This document shows positions 11,523 to 23,412 of a stretch of DNA of 64,000 bases, piece after piece. The notes beneath the pieces were generated by a model that saw nothing but the letters and a program-made list of their open reading frames with translations, was not told where the DNA came from and did no database searches. Origin of the DNA: Zea mays (lineage: Eukaryota > Streptophyta > Magnoliopsida > Poales > Poaceae); NCBI RefSeq assembly GCF_902167145.1, contig NC_050101.1:136942990-137006989 (forward strand). The letters are read 5' to 3'. The position numbers and the translations under genes were made by a program. How positions within the stretch are numbered: position 1 is the stretch's first letter; every line of letters starts with the position of its first letter.

Positions 11523-13136
11523 GTTAGAATCATCAATTAAATCTAGTCAAGAAGTAGAAGCATCTTTCTTAATAATTTTAGGAATTTCAACTGAAGATGC
11601 TCCTGGGTGCTACCGATGTTTTCTAGCTTAGTATTTAGCTCATTATTGTGAATGCTAAGAATTTCCATTTCTCTAGCAAAATTTCAATAGTATCCTATGA
11701 GCTAGCTAACTTAGCTTTAAATTTTTCATTCTTTTTAACAACACTGTCATCGGTAGTTGAGGATATAGCTTTAGACTCTAGTTGCTCAATTGTAGTTGTT
11801 AGCTCACAATTTAAATTTGCAAATGTTTCAAAATTTTCTAGCAAACATTTATAATCATTTTAAGAGCTAAGCAACTTATTTTTCAAAAATTTAAGTTGAG
11901 CCTTTTGTTTAGTGTAAACATCCTCAAAAAGCTTAATGGCATGCACAAGTTCATCTAAGGAGGCCTTTCCCTCACCATCACACTCATCATCACTATCATC
12001 ACTAGAGGATGGAATACTTTATATACCCCTTGCCATAAGGCATTTGTGAGATGACCGCGAAGAGCATGATGAAGAGTGGTGGTTGCAAGTCCTTGGAGGA
12101 TCATCTTCGCTTGAAGAATCATCCCAAGTCTTGACACTAGTAAGTGCATTGCCTTTGCTCCTCCTCTTCTTGGGTTCGGCCGAATTAGAGCAATTATCCT
12201 AGAAATGGCCCTTCTCCTGACATGCGAAGCATCCTCTCTTTTTTTGTTTTTTCTGTCAATGTTAAAGAGAAGATCTTCGACCTACAGGGGCACACCCATT
12301 AGATTAGTTTTGTGAATCATCCTCATTACCTTTCGAACACGTCAGACTGTTTCTTCGTCCTTGGAGGATGATGTTAAGGCTTGATCATCATCTTCTTCAT
12401 CATCATCATCTTCACCTTCTTCCTCTTCTTCACTTGAGGAACTTGAGCTTGGAACCTTCTTCTTGCCTTTCATGTTTTTGTGTTCATCACATGCAAAAGC
12501 ATATGGCTTTGAAGAAGTTGGCTCCTCTTCTTGACCCATTTTCCATGACATCTCAAATGCCACAATTTTCACAATCACAAGTGTCGGGGTCATTTGGCTC
12601 AAGTCTTCCCATTGTGAAGAATGGTGATGATGCTCCCATATTTTTGTTCAGGTAATCGGGAGATGATCTTCCTCACAATGTCCACATCGTCTATCTTATT
12701 AATGCCAATAGAATTGAGCTCATTAATATCAATATTTAAACATGAATACATGTCTCCAACAAGCTCATTTTCTTTCATAGCAAAATAATTGTGCCCATTT
12801 AAGACTATATATCGTTTTTGCTCACGGACATTTGATGTGTCATCATGGCCAAATCTCATTAGCAGTTTTCAAGGTAAATACTTGATTGAAAATTTCTATA
12901 CTAAGAGATTCACACAAACAATTTTTAGGTCTAGCATTTAAATGAATTTCTTTTTCGCCACTCATGGTGAGCTTCTCGTGATTCTTAGGTGGTTTCATCT
13001 CGTCGTGAGTGACTCTCCAAACACCTAGATCAATCGCTTCTAGGTAACAAGTCGTTCTAGCACTATAATATGGGAAGTTAGTGTCGTCGAAGTGTGGTGG
13101 CCTATGAGTATCCATCCCCTTTCTCTAAAAGTGTCG
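11523..13136 (-). pseudogene. Broken Copia gag, element D
   Basis: Minus-strand peptide pieces give a Copia gag. A start resembling HRPPHFDDTNFPYY (near 13115) is followed by UBN2-type sequence (12599-12859, with ISRLPEQKYGSI), an acidic Ser/Glu/Asp run (12342-12602), a CCHC knuckle interrupted by a stop (about 12190-12240), and a coiled-coil-like tail to about 11523. Several stops and frame changes are present. Pol and the second LTR are gone; homology ends at the junction with the Gypsy fragment. Confidence 0.75.
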
Positions 13137-13179
13137 GTTGTATTAGCGGTGAAACTAAAATGTTTCAAATGAGCCAAAC

Positions 13180-13196
13180 CAGGCTTTGATACCACT
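13180..13196 (-). other. Primer-binding site of element D
   Basis: On the minus strand the LTR end is followed by AGTGGTATCAAAGCCTGG, close to the initiator-Met-tRNA complement. It fixes the minus orientation and identifies the adjacent LTR as the 5' LTR. Confidence 0.7.
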
Positions 13197-14605
13197 TGTA
13201 GGAAACAGTGACACCTAAGAGGGGGTGAATTAGGACTTCTAAAACTTCTTTCTTAACTAGGCTATAAATAACTCCCTAGAACAAAACCTATGCAAATAAT
13301 TTATTAGATTGTGCAAACTAGGTTTTGTCTATGTGTTGTTATCTGTACCGCAACTGAGTTATGCAACCTAAGTTCCAATCCTATATAATCTACACTAAGA
13401 ATAGTAAAGGTTGCAACTTAAGTAGAGAGAGTAAATGTAGATGATTAAAGAGCTAGTAGAGAAAGCAAACTCTTGTGGACGACACTAGTATTTTTACTGA
13501 GGTATTCAGAACCACACAAGGTCCCGACTAATCCTCGTTGGTGCCCCTATGCAAAGGGTAGCCCACAAGAGGGCCAAGCACCATGGACGAGTAACTTTGT
13601 AGAGAGCCACGTGCCTTCTCCATGTGCAAGTGGTGCTATGCTTCCGACCTTCTCTCGAATGCTCCCCGTCGTCTTCATTATCGAGCTTTCGGCCAAAACT
13701 TCGCGGTCCTCGTTCCCTCCAGTACACGGTGGCGACCGTAACACAAACTCGATTGTCACGGTCTCGCGAGACTCTCGCCCCACTCGATACAATATTACAA
13801 CGGCTCGTGCAAGAGTCGAGGGTTGTGGTGGGTTTTTTCTTGCCTCACTCAACTAACTAGCATTACACTAGAGCAAGTGCAATAGCGGTCTAACTAGCCT
13901 AAGCAACTCGCAAAGCACTTATACTAATCACCGGATGAATCTCTTATGCACTTGTGTGTTGGAGCTCTTGGAAAGGTGCCTCTATGCTTGGGATATGTTT
14001 CATGTGCTCCACACACCTCAAATGGCCGGTGGGAGGGGTATAAATAGCCTCCCCCTCAAATAGAGCTATTGGATAGAAAGCAACTTTTTCTATCTACGGG
14101 CACACCAGACATGTTCGGTGCCACTGCCATGTTAGCCAAACATTGAGAGGAGTTGCTACCAACTGTTGATAAAGCTGCCGGCGATCGTTGGCCAGACTGT
14201 CCGGTGCACACCGGATAGTCCGGTGCTCCAGCTCCTGAGAGTCCATTTGTGGAGCTCTCTACGCAGGTTGTCCTGTGCACACCGGACAATCCGGCGGTTT
14301 CACACCAGACAGTCCGGTGTACCACCAGTGTGCTGACTGACTGTCCTTTTCTTGTATTCTTCAAACTTTTTCCTTGGGCTCTTTTGGTCTTGAGTCTTGG
14401 ACTTGTGCTTGATATTTGTTAATCGTCTAAGTATATTTTAGGTCTTCTTTTGAGGTGTTGCATCCTCAGAGCCTCCGACCAATCCTCTTTTACATCCTGT
14501 GAACTACAATCACAAACACTTGAGGAACATTAGTCCACAAGGTTATGTTGATCATCAAACACCAAAATCAGTTAGCCAAATGGGTCGGGTTCCATTTTAC
14601 TTACA
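13197..14605 (-). repeat. 5' LTR of element D
   Basis: The borders are TGTAGG on the left and CTTACA on the right, giving TGTA/TACA inverted ends, about 1409 bp. It has decayed CCGGAC palindromes at 14095-14330. Its ends differ from those of elements A, B, E and F, so it is a different Copia subfamily. Confidence 0.75.
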
Positions 14606-17600
14606 CATCTCTGTCATTATCATGGTCATGGGGAGGTTACTCTTTAGCCCTTCTAAGGATGTCTAAGACCCTAAAATTGATTTTGTATATTCGATTACTT
14701 GGTTTTAGGCTTGAGGGTTGCATGATATATGTCCTTAGTGGATGCATTCATAATTTTTTGGAAGATTGCAAAAAGGATCCTTAAGATCTTTATGATAAAT
14801 AGCATGAGACTCGAGGACTACACCTAATGGGTGTGCTATGTAATAAATCACATGCCATTTGAGGTAATATTTAAAGAAAAATTCATGGTTTCTCTCAAGA
14901 AGAGTACTCAGATACTACTTGAGTCTACTTGGCAATGACATAAATATTCAAGAAGACATAAAAGTTCACCCATGAAGAGCTTAGGGGCTTTGATGGACCA
15001 AGATCCTAAGGGTTCCACATGGGCTGACTACCTAGCAAGGAGATGGCCAGCCCATGAGCTACTAGGAAGGCACAAAAAGGTAGCCTAGCTTCCTCAGTAA
15101 GAAAACTAACCTCGTTAGCCAAAGGAAGGATAATGTTTGTAATAGGATTTGATCTCTTATATCTTAGTTGACTAGGACTATAATTGTGCACCTACCATTT
15201 GGACTATATAAAGAGAAGTAGGGTGCATCTCTTATAACAAAACATATACAACAATCCAAAGCAAGGCAATCCAACATATAGTACATAGGGTATTACACTA
15301 TTCAATGGTCCCAACCTGTTTAAATCATTGTATCACATTAACCATCAAGTTTAGTTTTCCATCAATATTTACTAAACCTTACTTTTGATAACCCTATAGT
15401 AAGATTGTCGATCGTTAGACACCGATAGAAGGAAATTCATGAGCTTTGAACAAGGCAACCTACCTCTGAGATTTGGATGACCCTTTGTCCATTAAGATCA
15501 TGCTTAAACCTTGCTCTTCTTTGCTTCCAAGTGGGAAAGGTGAATTTAGGCCAAGATTAATAATCTCTTGAAAAAAATTATACGGATTTGGAGAGTAATT
15601 TGAGGAATACATGAGATGTTTGAGTTAGAGGAACTTGGAGCAACTAGCAACCTTCATCTTTCGTTCAAAGTTAGGATTTGAAGTAAGAATTAGGGAGGAT
15701 GAAAAGGGGATTTATTGAGCTCACCTAAGAATGGATATAAAGGTGGCGCTCGCCACCTTCTCCATGAGATGCTGATGTTAGATATTCATTGATATTTTTC
15801 TTCTTTTCTTTCTCTTCTTTACCTTCCCTCTCATGTTCTTGTTTGCTCTTGACTTCTCCACTTGTGAGAGAGAGCATGAGTGAGTGAGTGAGAGTAGGTG
15901 AATGGGAGAGCTGGACCAGTAGATGGAGTTACCCCATTTTGAGATTATAGGTAGGGCCAAGATGAAGGGAGAGAGATAGCTCATCCAAATTGATTTTGCT
16001 GACTAAGTGATTTAATAGACAGTTCGTCAGGAAGGTAGACTATCTAAAAGAAGACCGAATTAGGATTTTGGAATTGAAGGAAGATGGATCTTGAAGCCAT
16101 TAGTTCCAATTGTACAGTTGTTAGAAACCTTCATAGAGTTGGGGTACTTCTTGGGTGATATCTTGAAGAATTTCACTGAGTCAACTATAAAGTTGACTAA
16201 GGATGAACTAGTTGACTTGGGTTGATTGGAAAATTTCATGAGAGTTGAGAACCAGATTTGGAGACCTTGTACTATATAAGATAAAGCAATTGCCTTTGTT
16301 GAAGTGATAAAGTTGTCCTTCATCAAAGAAGAGGTAACTAGGGCTATGGTGTAGTGCCTCGATGGAGAAGATTCATGATTCAACCATTTCATGAGGTGGA
16401 TTAAGGGCTTGGGTTAAAGTCCAGGGAGAATTTGGTGAGGATCTTGGGGTTCAAGCGACATGTCTAAAAAGATTAAGTTGGAACTATCATTGGGTTATGA
16501 CAACTAAACGTTTCATATTTTCAATAGTTTGGAAACGGTGTAACGAAATATAGAGAACTTATAAAAGGGTTCCAGAAGTATGATCGTACAAGCATATGTG
16601 TTTCGTAGTCCTCCAAGGTGCATTTCACTCCTTGAATTTCCATAACCAACTTAAAAGTTGAAAATGTCATAATAGGGTGGCAACATGTGAGTCATCTCAG
16701 TAAATTAGAATGCTAGATGCTAAATTTATTCTTTTTTAAAAACACATTATAGGTGCAAACATCCATATATGCACGCACCACACTTACCTCTACAAGCACC
16801 TCCAAGATACTAAAATTGTTGGTAGATCTCAAGATTGACAAAGCCACCATAGGTGTCTCATTGTCGATGGGAGCAATATCGTTTACCACTGAAAGAATAG
16901 CACTATTAATCATGAAATAAATCTAGGAAAATGCGAGCACTTGTGTCAAATCAAAATTTTGAATCCGGGTGGATTGGTTCCACCATAAGGAACCCAAAAC
17001 CAACAAAGCTATCATTTTGCAATGCTATCCTCCAAAATAAACTATAGGAACAATTATAGTGATTTGTTAGCTAGATCGCAAGTCACGGATAACTCTCTAC
17101 TCTTCGAAACCGGTGGCTAGAAAGAAGGTAGTCCACGTAACTTCTATGACCGGAAGAAAACGTGAATGCATACATAAGGATAGCTATAATGAGCTGTCTA
17201 GGAGAGAAACACTAAAAGGAAAGTAGGTGACACTTCTGTCGCATTCGATGCTTTTTCTCCGAGTTCTCGCCCTTTAAATCATGGCTTCATCTTAAGTTGT
17301 CCAAGTGTCATGCTTCAGACAATTATCGTTCATGCATCTATCATGTATTTAGAAGTTCATTATGTTTCTCTCTTCTTTTGGTGAATGAGTACTAGAGAGG
17401 GTTAGCTTTAAACTTTTTATGACGATATAATAATATCTTATGAATGTAAGACGGTTTATTCATGAACCTATCAATAGACTAAATTTTTGCGGGTTTATAG
17501 ATAACCCACAAAAAATTAAAACAGCAGGTAACCTACCTTGCATCTCTAACATCATCCCTTGCTATCCTAAGGTTTAACCAAACATGCATCTCATCTTCAT

Positions 17601-18099
17601 ACAACGTACCATATATGTGTTTGAACTTTATATATTAAGATAGAGATATCTAGGCCCGGTATCTCCTAACACGTTCAGCAACTTTTTCTCCGAAAAGCAT
17701 GAGGCAGCGACAAAATCAGTTGCATAAGCAACAAAATCGTGAACACATCACAGCACAGCACGAAGCATTCACCGTACAGTCCCTTCTGTTACTGTGTCTC
17801 CAACAAACGGTCGCGTTAACAGGTTGCCACTCGGTGGCCGCAAGTAAGCATGACTAATTCGTTCATTTAAACCCTTTAAAATGTAGGATATTATCATGCT
17901 CACTAGTTGCTAACCTTCATAATGTCTCATCAGAGGACATCAGAGGACTGATTTGTGATACACACCGAAACCAAGGCGTGCGCCCGTAAGTTGTTATACA
18001 CCCGTTTCCCTTCTTTTTTAAACCCCCCTGTTTGGTCATCACTACTCTTCCCAACATCTTCCCAACAACTCCCTCCATCGTCTTGAGGCGTGCGCAGCC
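14606..18099. other. Intergenic stretch without a recognisable gene
   Basis: I see no supported coding region. Open frames are short (up to 110 codons, at 16060-16392) and show no motif. About 15160-15420 looks like a degenerate Gypsy LTR: a TATATAAAG-like box, then AGGGTATTACACT and CCCAACCTG, the arrangement seen at the 3' end of many grass Gypsy LTRs. A short GAGTGAGTGA microsatellite lies near 15875-15895. The last 450 bp precede the pyrophosphatase gene and should include its promoter; a TATA-like TTTATATATTAAG near 17627-17640 is rather far from the ATG, so I do not call it. Confidence 0.5.
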
Positions 18100-20976
18100 A
18101 TGGCTGTCCTCGGCACCGCGGCGGTTGAGGTGCTCATCCCGGTAGCGGCATTGGTTGGCATCGCTTTCGCGTTGTTGCAGTGGTATGTGGTGGCCAGAGT
18201 CCCCGTGCCTTCGCACGCCGGCGAGGACGGCGGTGGAGGAGGCAATAAGAACGTGAGGGAGGAGGAGGAGCATGTGGAGGAGGACGGCATGGACTACCTT
18301 CTCGTGGAGGCCCGGTGCGCCGAGATCCAGCGCGCCATCTCCGTCGGCGCCACGTCGTTCCTGCTAACCGAGTACAAGTACCTGGCCGTGTTCACGGCGG
18401 CGTTCGCGGTGGTGATCTTCGTGTTCCTGGGTTCGGCGCAGCGGTTCAGCGCGCGCCCTGGGCCGTGCGCGTACGACCCGTCGCGGGAGTGCCGGCCGGC
18501 GCTGGCGAACGCGGCCTTCAGCGCGGTGGCGTTCCTGCTGGGCGCGGCGACGTCCGTGCTGTCCGGGTACCTCGGCATGCGCGTGGCGACGTTCGCGAAC
18601 GCGCGGACGGCGCTGGAGGCCCGCCACGGCGTGGGGCGCGCCTTCGCCGCCGCGTTCCGGTCGGGCGCCGCCATGGGGTTCCTCCTCGCCTCCAGCGCGC
18701 TGCTCGTGCTCTACGCCGCCGTCAATCTCTTCGGCCTCTACTACGGCGACGACTGGGGCGGGCTCTACGAATCCATCACCGGATACGGCCTCGGCGGGTC
18801 CTCCGTCGCGCTGTTCGGCCGCGTGGGCGGCGGCATCTACACCAAGGCCGCTGACGTCGGCGCCGACCTCGTCGGGAAGGTCGAGCGCAACATCCCCGAG
18901 GACGACCCTCGCAACCCCGCGGTACGCACGTAACTGTCACGCTCTCTGCATGCAACGTCATGCTGTCTGCTTCTGGTTGCTTTGATTCATCATGCCCTAC
19001 ACGTACGTATCTCGAAGCAACATCGATCACCGCTGTATGGACCCACACCCATTACTCGTGTTCCATTTTTTTTCCTGCTACAGATAATTATTAGTAAAAT
19101 GGAATATAGGTCGTGCCGGCCGTACATGCGTACACACGACAGTCGTCCACGGTACACAGTACATCACACATATACGACATGCAAAAGCTCCGACAAATCT
19201 CACAAACACACACACATATATGCTTTCCGTACACGTATTATGGTCGTCCCACAATGTACATGTACGTACCTGATGCCGTGCCGTATATGTGTGATGGACT
19301 GTAGGTGATCGCCGACAACGTGGGGGACAACGTCGGCGACATCGCCGGGATGGGGTCGGACCTGTTCGGGTCGTACGCGGAGTCGTCCTGCGCGGCGCTC
19401 TTCGTGGCTTCCATCTCCTCCTTCGGGGCGGAGCACAACCTCACGGCGATGATGTACCCGCTGCTCATCAGCGCCGTGGGCCTGCTCGTGTGCGCGATCA
19501 CCACCGTCGTCGCCACCGACGTCACCGAGGTGAAGGGCTCCGACGAGGTTGGGCCGGCGCTCAAGCGGCAGATCCTCATCTCCACCGTGCTTATGACCGC
19601 CGGCATCGCCGCCGTCACCTTCCTCGCCCTGCCGCCCAGCTTCACCCTCTTCGACTTCGGCAACGACAAGCACGTCAAGAACTGGTACGTGCATGTCAGA
19701 TTTCAAGTTTATTATCTGATTAACATCTGCTGCTGCATGCCCTGATGATATGAAATCACGCTTGAAACTGCAGGCACCTATTCATCTGCGTGTCGGCCGG
19801 TCTGTGGGCGGGGCTCGTGATCGGCTACGTCACCGAGTACTTCACGAGCAACGCGTACGGCCCGGTGCAGGCGGTGGCGCGGTCGTGCAGGACGGGCGCG
19901 GCGACGAACGTCATCTTCGGCCTGGCGGTGGGTTACAAGTCGGTGATCGTGCCCATCATGGCCATCGCGGCGGCCATCTACGCCAGCTTCCGCCTGGCGG
20001 CCATGTACGGCATCGCGCTGGCGGCGCTGGGGATGCTGAGCACCATCGCCACGGGGCTCGCCATCGACGCCTACGGGCCCATCAGCGACAACGCCGGCGG
20101 CATCGCGGAGATGGCCGGCATGCCGCACCGGGTCCGGGAGCGGACGGACGCGCTCGACGCCGCGGGCAACACCACGGCCGCCATCGGCAAAGGCTTCGCC
20201 ATCGGCTCCGCGGCGCTGGTGTCGCTGGCGCTGTTCGGCGCGTACGTCAGCCGCGCCGGGATCACGGCGGTGGACGTGCTGAGCCCGCGTGTGTTCGTGG
20301 GACTCCTCCTCGGCGCCATGCTCCCCTACTGGTTCTCGGCGATGACCATGCGGAGCGTCGGAAGCGCGGCGCTGAGGATGGTGGAGGAGGTGCGCCGCCA
20401 GTTCGACACCATCCCGGGCCTCGCCGAGGGCCTCGCCGTGCCGGACTACGCCACCTGCGTCAGGATCTCCACCGACGCCTCGCTCAAGAAGATGATGGCG
20501 CCGGGCGCGCTCGTCATGTTCAGCCCGCTCGTCGCCGGTACGCTCTTCGGGGTCGAGACGCTCGCGGGGCTCCTCGCCGGCGCACTCGTCTCCGGCGTCC
20601 AGGTCGCCATCTCTGCCTCCAACAGCGGGGGTGCATGGGACAACGCCAAGAAGTACATCGAGGTCGTAGAATAGAACGTATTTATTTCTTATATCCCTCC
20701 CTCTCAACGCAAGTTGACCATGCAGGCCGGCGGGGAGGAGTAACCAAGCAACCATTGTCTCTCCTGCAGGCCGGCTTGTCGGAGGAGGCGAGGTCGCTGG
20801 GGCCCAAGGGATCGGAGGCGCACAAAGCGGCGGTGATCGGGGACACCATCGGCGACCCGCTCAAGGACACCTCCGGACCGTCCCTCAACATCCTCATCAA
20901 GCTTATGGCCGTGGAGTCGCTCGTCTTCGCGCCCTTCTTCGCCGCGCACGGTGGCATCATCTTCGACCACCTCTGA
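18100..20976 (+). CDS. Vacuolar H+-translocating inorganic pyrophosphatase, type I (K+-dependent)
   Basis: This membrane pump hydrolyses pyrophosphate and moves protons into the vacuole or across other endomembranes. Four exons fit: 18100-18921, 19305-19684, 19774-20662 and 20770-20976, all with GT-AG borders, giving 765 aa, the usual plant length (about 760-770). The N-terminal membrane helix ends in FALLQWYVV. The substrate loop has D252, D256, K260 and E262, then DNVGDNVGD with D278, D282 and D286. D506 lies in [16 protein letters not shown] (532-537) carries Ala, not the Lys of K+-independent enzymes. The C-terminus has [17 protein letters not shown]. About 16 membrane helices are expected for the family. 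Exons are GC-rich, as in many grass genes. No stop or frameshift is present. The third donor (GTCGTA) is weak, and a second acceptor exists in intron 3. It is the only intact host gene in the window. Confidence 0.95.
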
Positions 20977-21300
20977 TCAATGCATGCTGCTGACGTTCCA
21001 TGGCAAAGGCGCCGGCTGTCGCCGCAAGCCGCCTCTTTGAATTTGCCGTGATCAGTTAGTAAGAATAATCGTCGTGTATGTAGCCTGTAACAAGTAATGC
21101 CAGACCACCAGAGTTGGAGGCTTATTCATGTCTGGCCCTCTTATCTTACCCTTGAATATGTTGCTCGGTATGCTGCAACTGCAATACAAAGCGCGAACAC
21201 TAGTCGGCTAGTCGCTGGTCTCTCCTGCCTGCTAAAGCATCGCGCAACTACATATGCTGCTAGAGAAGTGACAAGCCTAACCTGAGACTGGTTCATAAAG
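20977..21300 (+). other. 3' flank/UTR of the pyrophosphatase gene
   Basis: This follows the stop codon. An AAGAATAATCG stretch near 21060 could serve as a weak poly(A) signal, but no clear AATAAA is seen close by. No other gene was found. Confidence 0.35.
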
Positions 21301-22670
21301 AAGTGAGAAGATTTGGAGAAAATTTTGGTTTTCTAAATATGACCTTAACCTGTTCACGAAAGATAGTATAACGCAACACCGAAAATCGTCAGCCATCGAT
21401 CACCAGACCGGTGTGGTATCATCTATCATCCCAAATTGAGCGACCATATTAAACAGAAGCCCTATGATATAGGGTTTGAAATAGAGGGCGAGGTCCAATC
21501 TTCCATGAGGTATAATAATTTGATTGTGTAGAGATCTCGACGTTGATGATACAAGGCTCCGAACAAACGGATGCTCGCAATCTCTACACCACTGCTCCGT
21601 TGGTTATCACCCGTCACACTAGAGTGACCTTGCCACGAAGGCTTACCCCTGCAAGCAATATCAAGAACACAAGCAAGAACAGAAGCATGTAACTAAAATT
21701 ATGTTGATTACGAGTTGGGGTCTCACTAACCGATGAACAGCGAACCGTTCAATGACGATATGGTCCAAAACCCCCAAACCCTAATGTGGTGGCGGCTGAT
21801 GATAAAATAGAGGTTAGGGTCATACGTGACCCCCTGATCGCACCTCTATTAGGCTCTAACGTGATACACAGCCCAATGGCCCAACGGACGGTGTCACAAC
21901 ATCAAAATAGAATCTGAATGGTAACTTGTTTTGACGATTCTTGTTGACTCCAGATGAATTGTAAGGTGGTTCCAGTTGGATTGGAAAGCTTATCTCCTTG
22001 ACTTTCCATCCATATAAAGCCCATCCTAAGTAGAGTTTGGATTCATCATGGGCGTCCGTTTTAGCGCAGACTGGTCCTAGATTCCGAGGTGAAGACGAAG
22101 TTAAGTCGAACTTGGCTTTCTCTTGTCGTGAACGTCCTAGCTTCTCCTACTTCACATATTAGCCTTTTCCAAGTCCTTGATGGTCCTCTCCAAGATTCCT
22201 AATCATCAAAACAACTATGGCACCAAGTGTAAGATCTAAAACATAATTGATTAGGTTAGAACGAACCTAGAGATTTAGCTCTCGTGTATGTGCTCGTGTT
22301 GTCGGTCCATGCATTGTTTGTATGGGAGTGATGTCCTCATCATCCTCCCCACTTAAATTTGAGTTATGCTTGACTTAGGCGGTGGCCAAAGGGGTGGTCA
22401 AGCAACCATATTATGTGCAAGGCCTTTAGGCAAAAAAACATATGTCACTGATTTCTGCCATATTCTGGACATCATCTTTTTACGATGATTCCCATCAGCT
22501 CCGATCATATTTTGACGTGGGACTAGTTGGGCTGGAAAGCTTATCTCCTTAGATTTCCAACGGTGTCTAAAACATAAAAACGGAGTCTGTGTGTGGCCAT
22601 ATAGTTAATGTCCATGTACTCATCATTCTCCCTTGGTTTTGAGTCATCCTCGACTCAAAGTAGTTGGTGT
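21300..22670 (-). mobile_element. Degenerate Gypsy 3' end and LTR debris
   Basis: Read on the minus strand, two places (about 22610-22660 and 22320-22380) resemble the end of Gypsy pol plus polypurine tract: a GTCGAGGATGACTC-like or CAAGCATAACTC-like run followed by GGGGAGGATGATGAGGACAT or a close variant. Around each, GGAAAGCTTATCTCCTT recurs (about 21990 and 22535), so two related copies lie side by side. No open frame survives. Assignment is by pattern only. Confidence 0.4.
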
Positions 22671-22879
22671 CTGCACCAGATGTTGTTGTAGGTCTTGACA
22701 TCATCCAACCTTGCTCCCCTTCTTGAAGTTGACCCTATTGTTGCAAAACATACAAAGAAGGACAAGTGGAACTAGACATGATATGGATATCTTTAACACA
22801 GTCCTCTAGTTGATCATATTGTTCCATGATAAAAGGAGAATTCATATTTGAACAAATATATACTCGATGTACCATATAT

Positions 22880-23003
22880 TCTCCTTTCTAGTTATATCTT
22901 CCAATAACATGATACATATGTTTAGATAACCATGGCAATTCAGCACTAAAATAAAGTTTTCAAAAAAGTCAACGACGTCATATATTTAAGAACAGAGGGA
23001 GTA
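22880..23003. mobile_element. Possible Stowaway-like MITE, right end clear
   Basis: GAACAGAGGGAG followed by TA (ending at 23003) matches the terminal repeat typical of grass Stowaway MITEs. The left end (near TTCTCCTTTCTAG) is too degraded to be sure. Confidence 0.35.
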
Positions 23004-23412
23004 CATTCTTTTATCAATATGTACTCTCTATAAAATCCCACAGCAACTTGCATGGCATCGTCTAGTTACTATAGAGAGCAGAGGCATACAACTCCTATTT
23101 CAGTAGAAAAATTACAGCATCAATAGAAAAAATGTTAAGAGGTACCTAGCCCTACCACTAAAATTAAATCGACGACGAAAACCTAATCGAGAGCCCTGTT
23201 GTTTGCAAGTCGAACTGTTTTCTCAAGCCTATATAATCAGGAGACCAACATTGGGTTTTTTATATTCCTCCCCTTACTTTGGACTCTCTCCTTGTTGCTA
23301 CCCCTAGTTTTACTTTGTGCTTAGTTTTTCCCCTCCATTGCCAAACTACCATAAGTGATCTCCTTCCACGTTGTTTCCGTCAAACTTCGGTCCAAACGTC
23401 TATTTGGGTTAC

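Noticed and set aside
16060..16392. 110-codon minus-strand frame upstream of the pyrophosphatase gene
   Set aside because: No motif, no intron context and no repeat in the window. It is most likely chance or decayed TE sequence.
18315..18854. Long GC-rich frames overlapping the pyrophosphatase exons (also 19750-20976 + and 19778-20755 -)
   Set aside because: They are shadows of high-GC coding exons. Only the spliced frame gives the conserved pump protein.
18100..20976. Possible bacterial origin of the pyrophosphatase, since the family also occurs in bacteria
   Set aside because: Three plant-like introns, plant-type length and N-terminus, and plant-specific sequence blocks show an ordinary nuclear gene.
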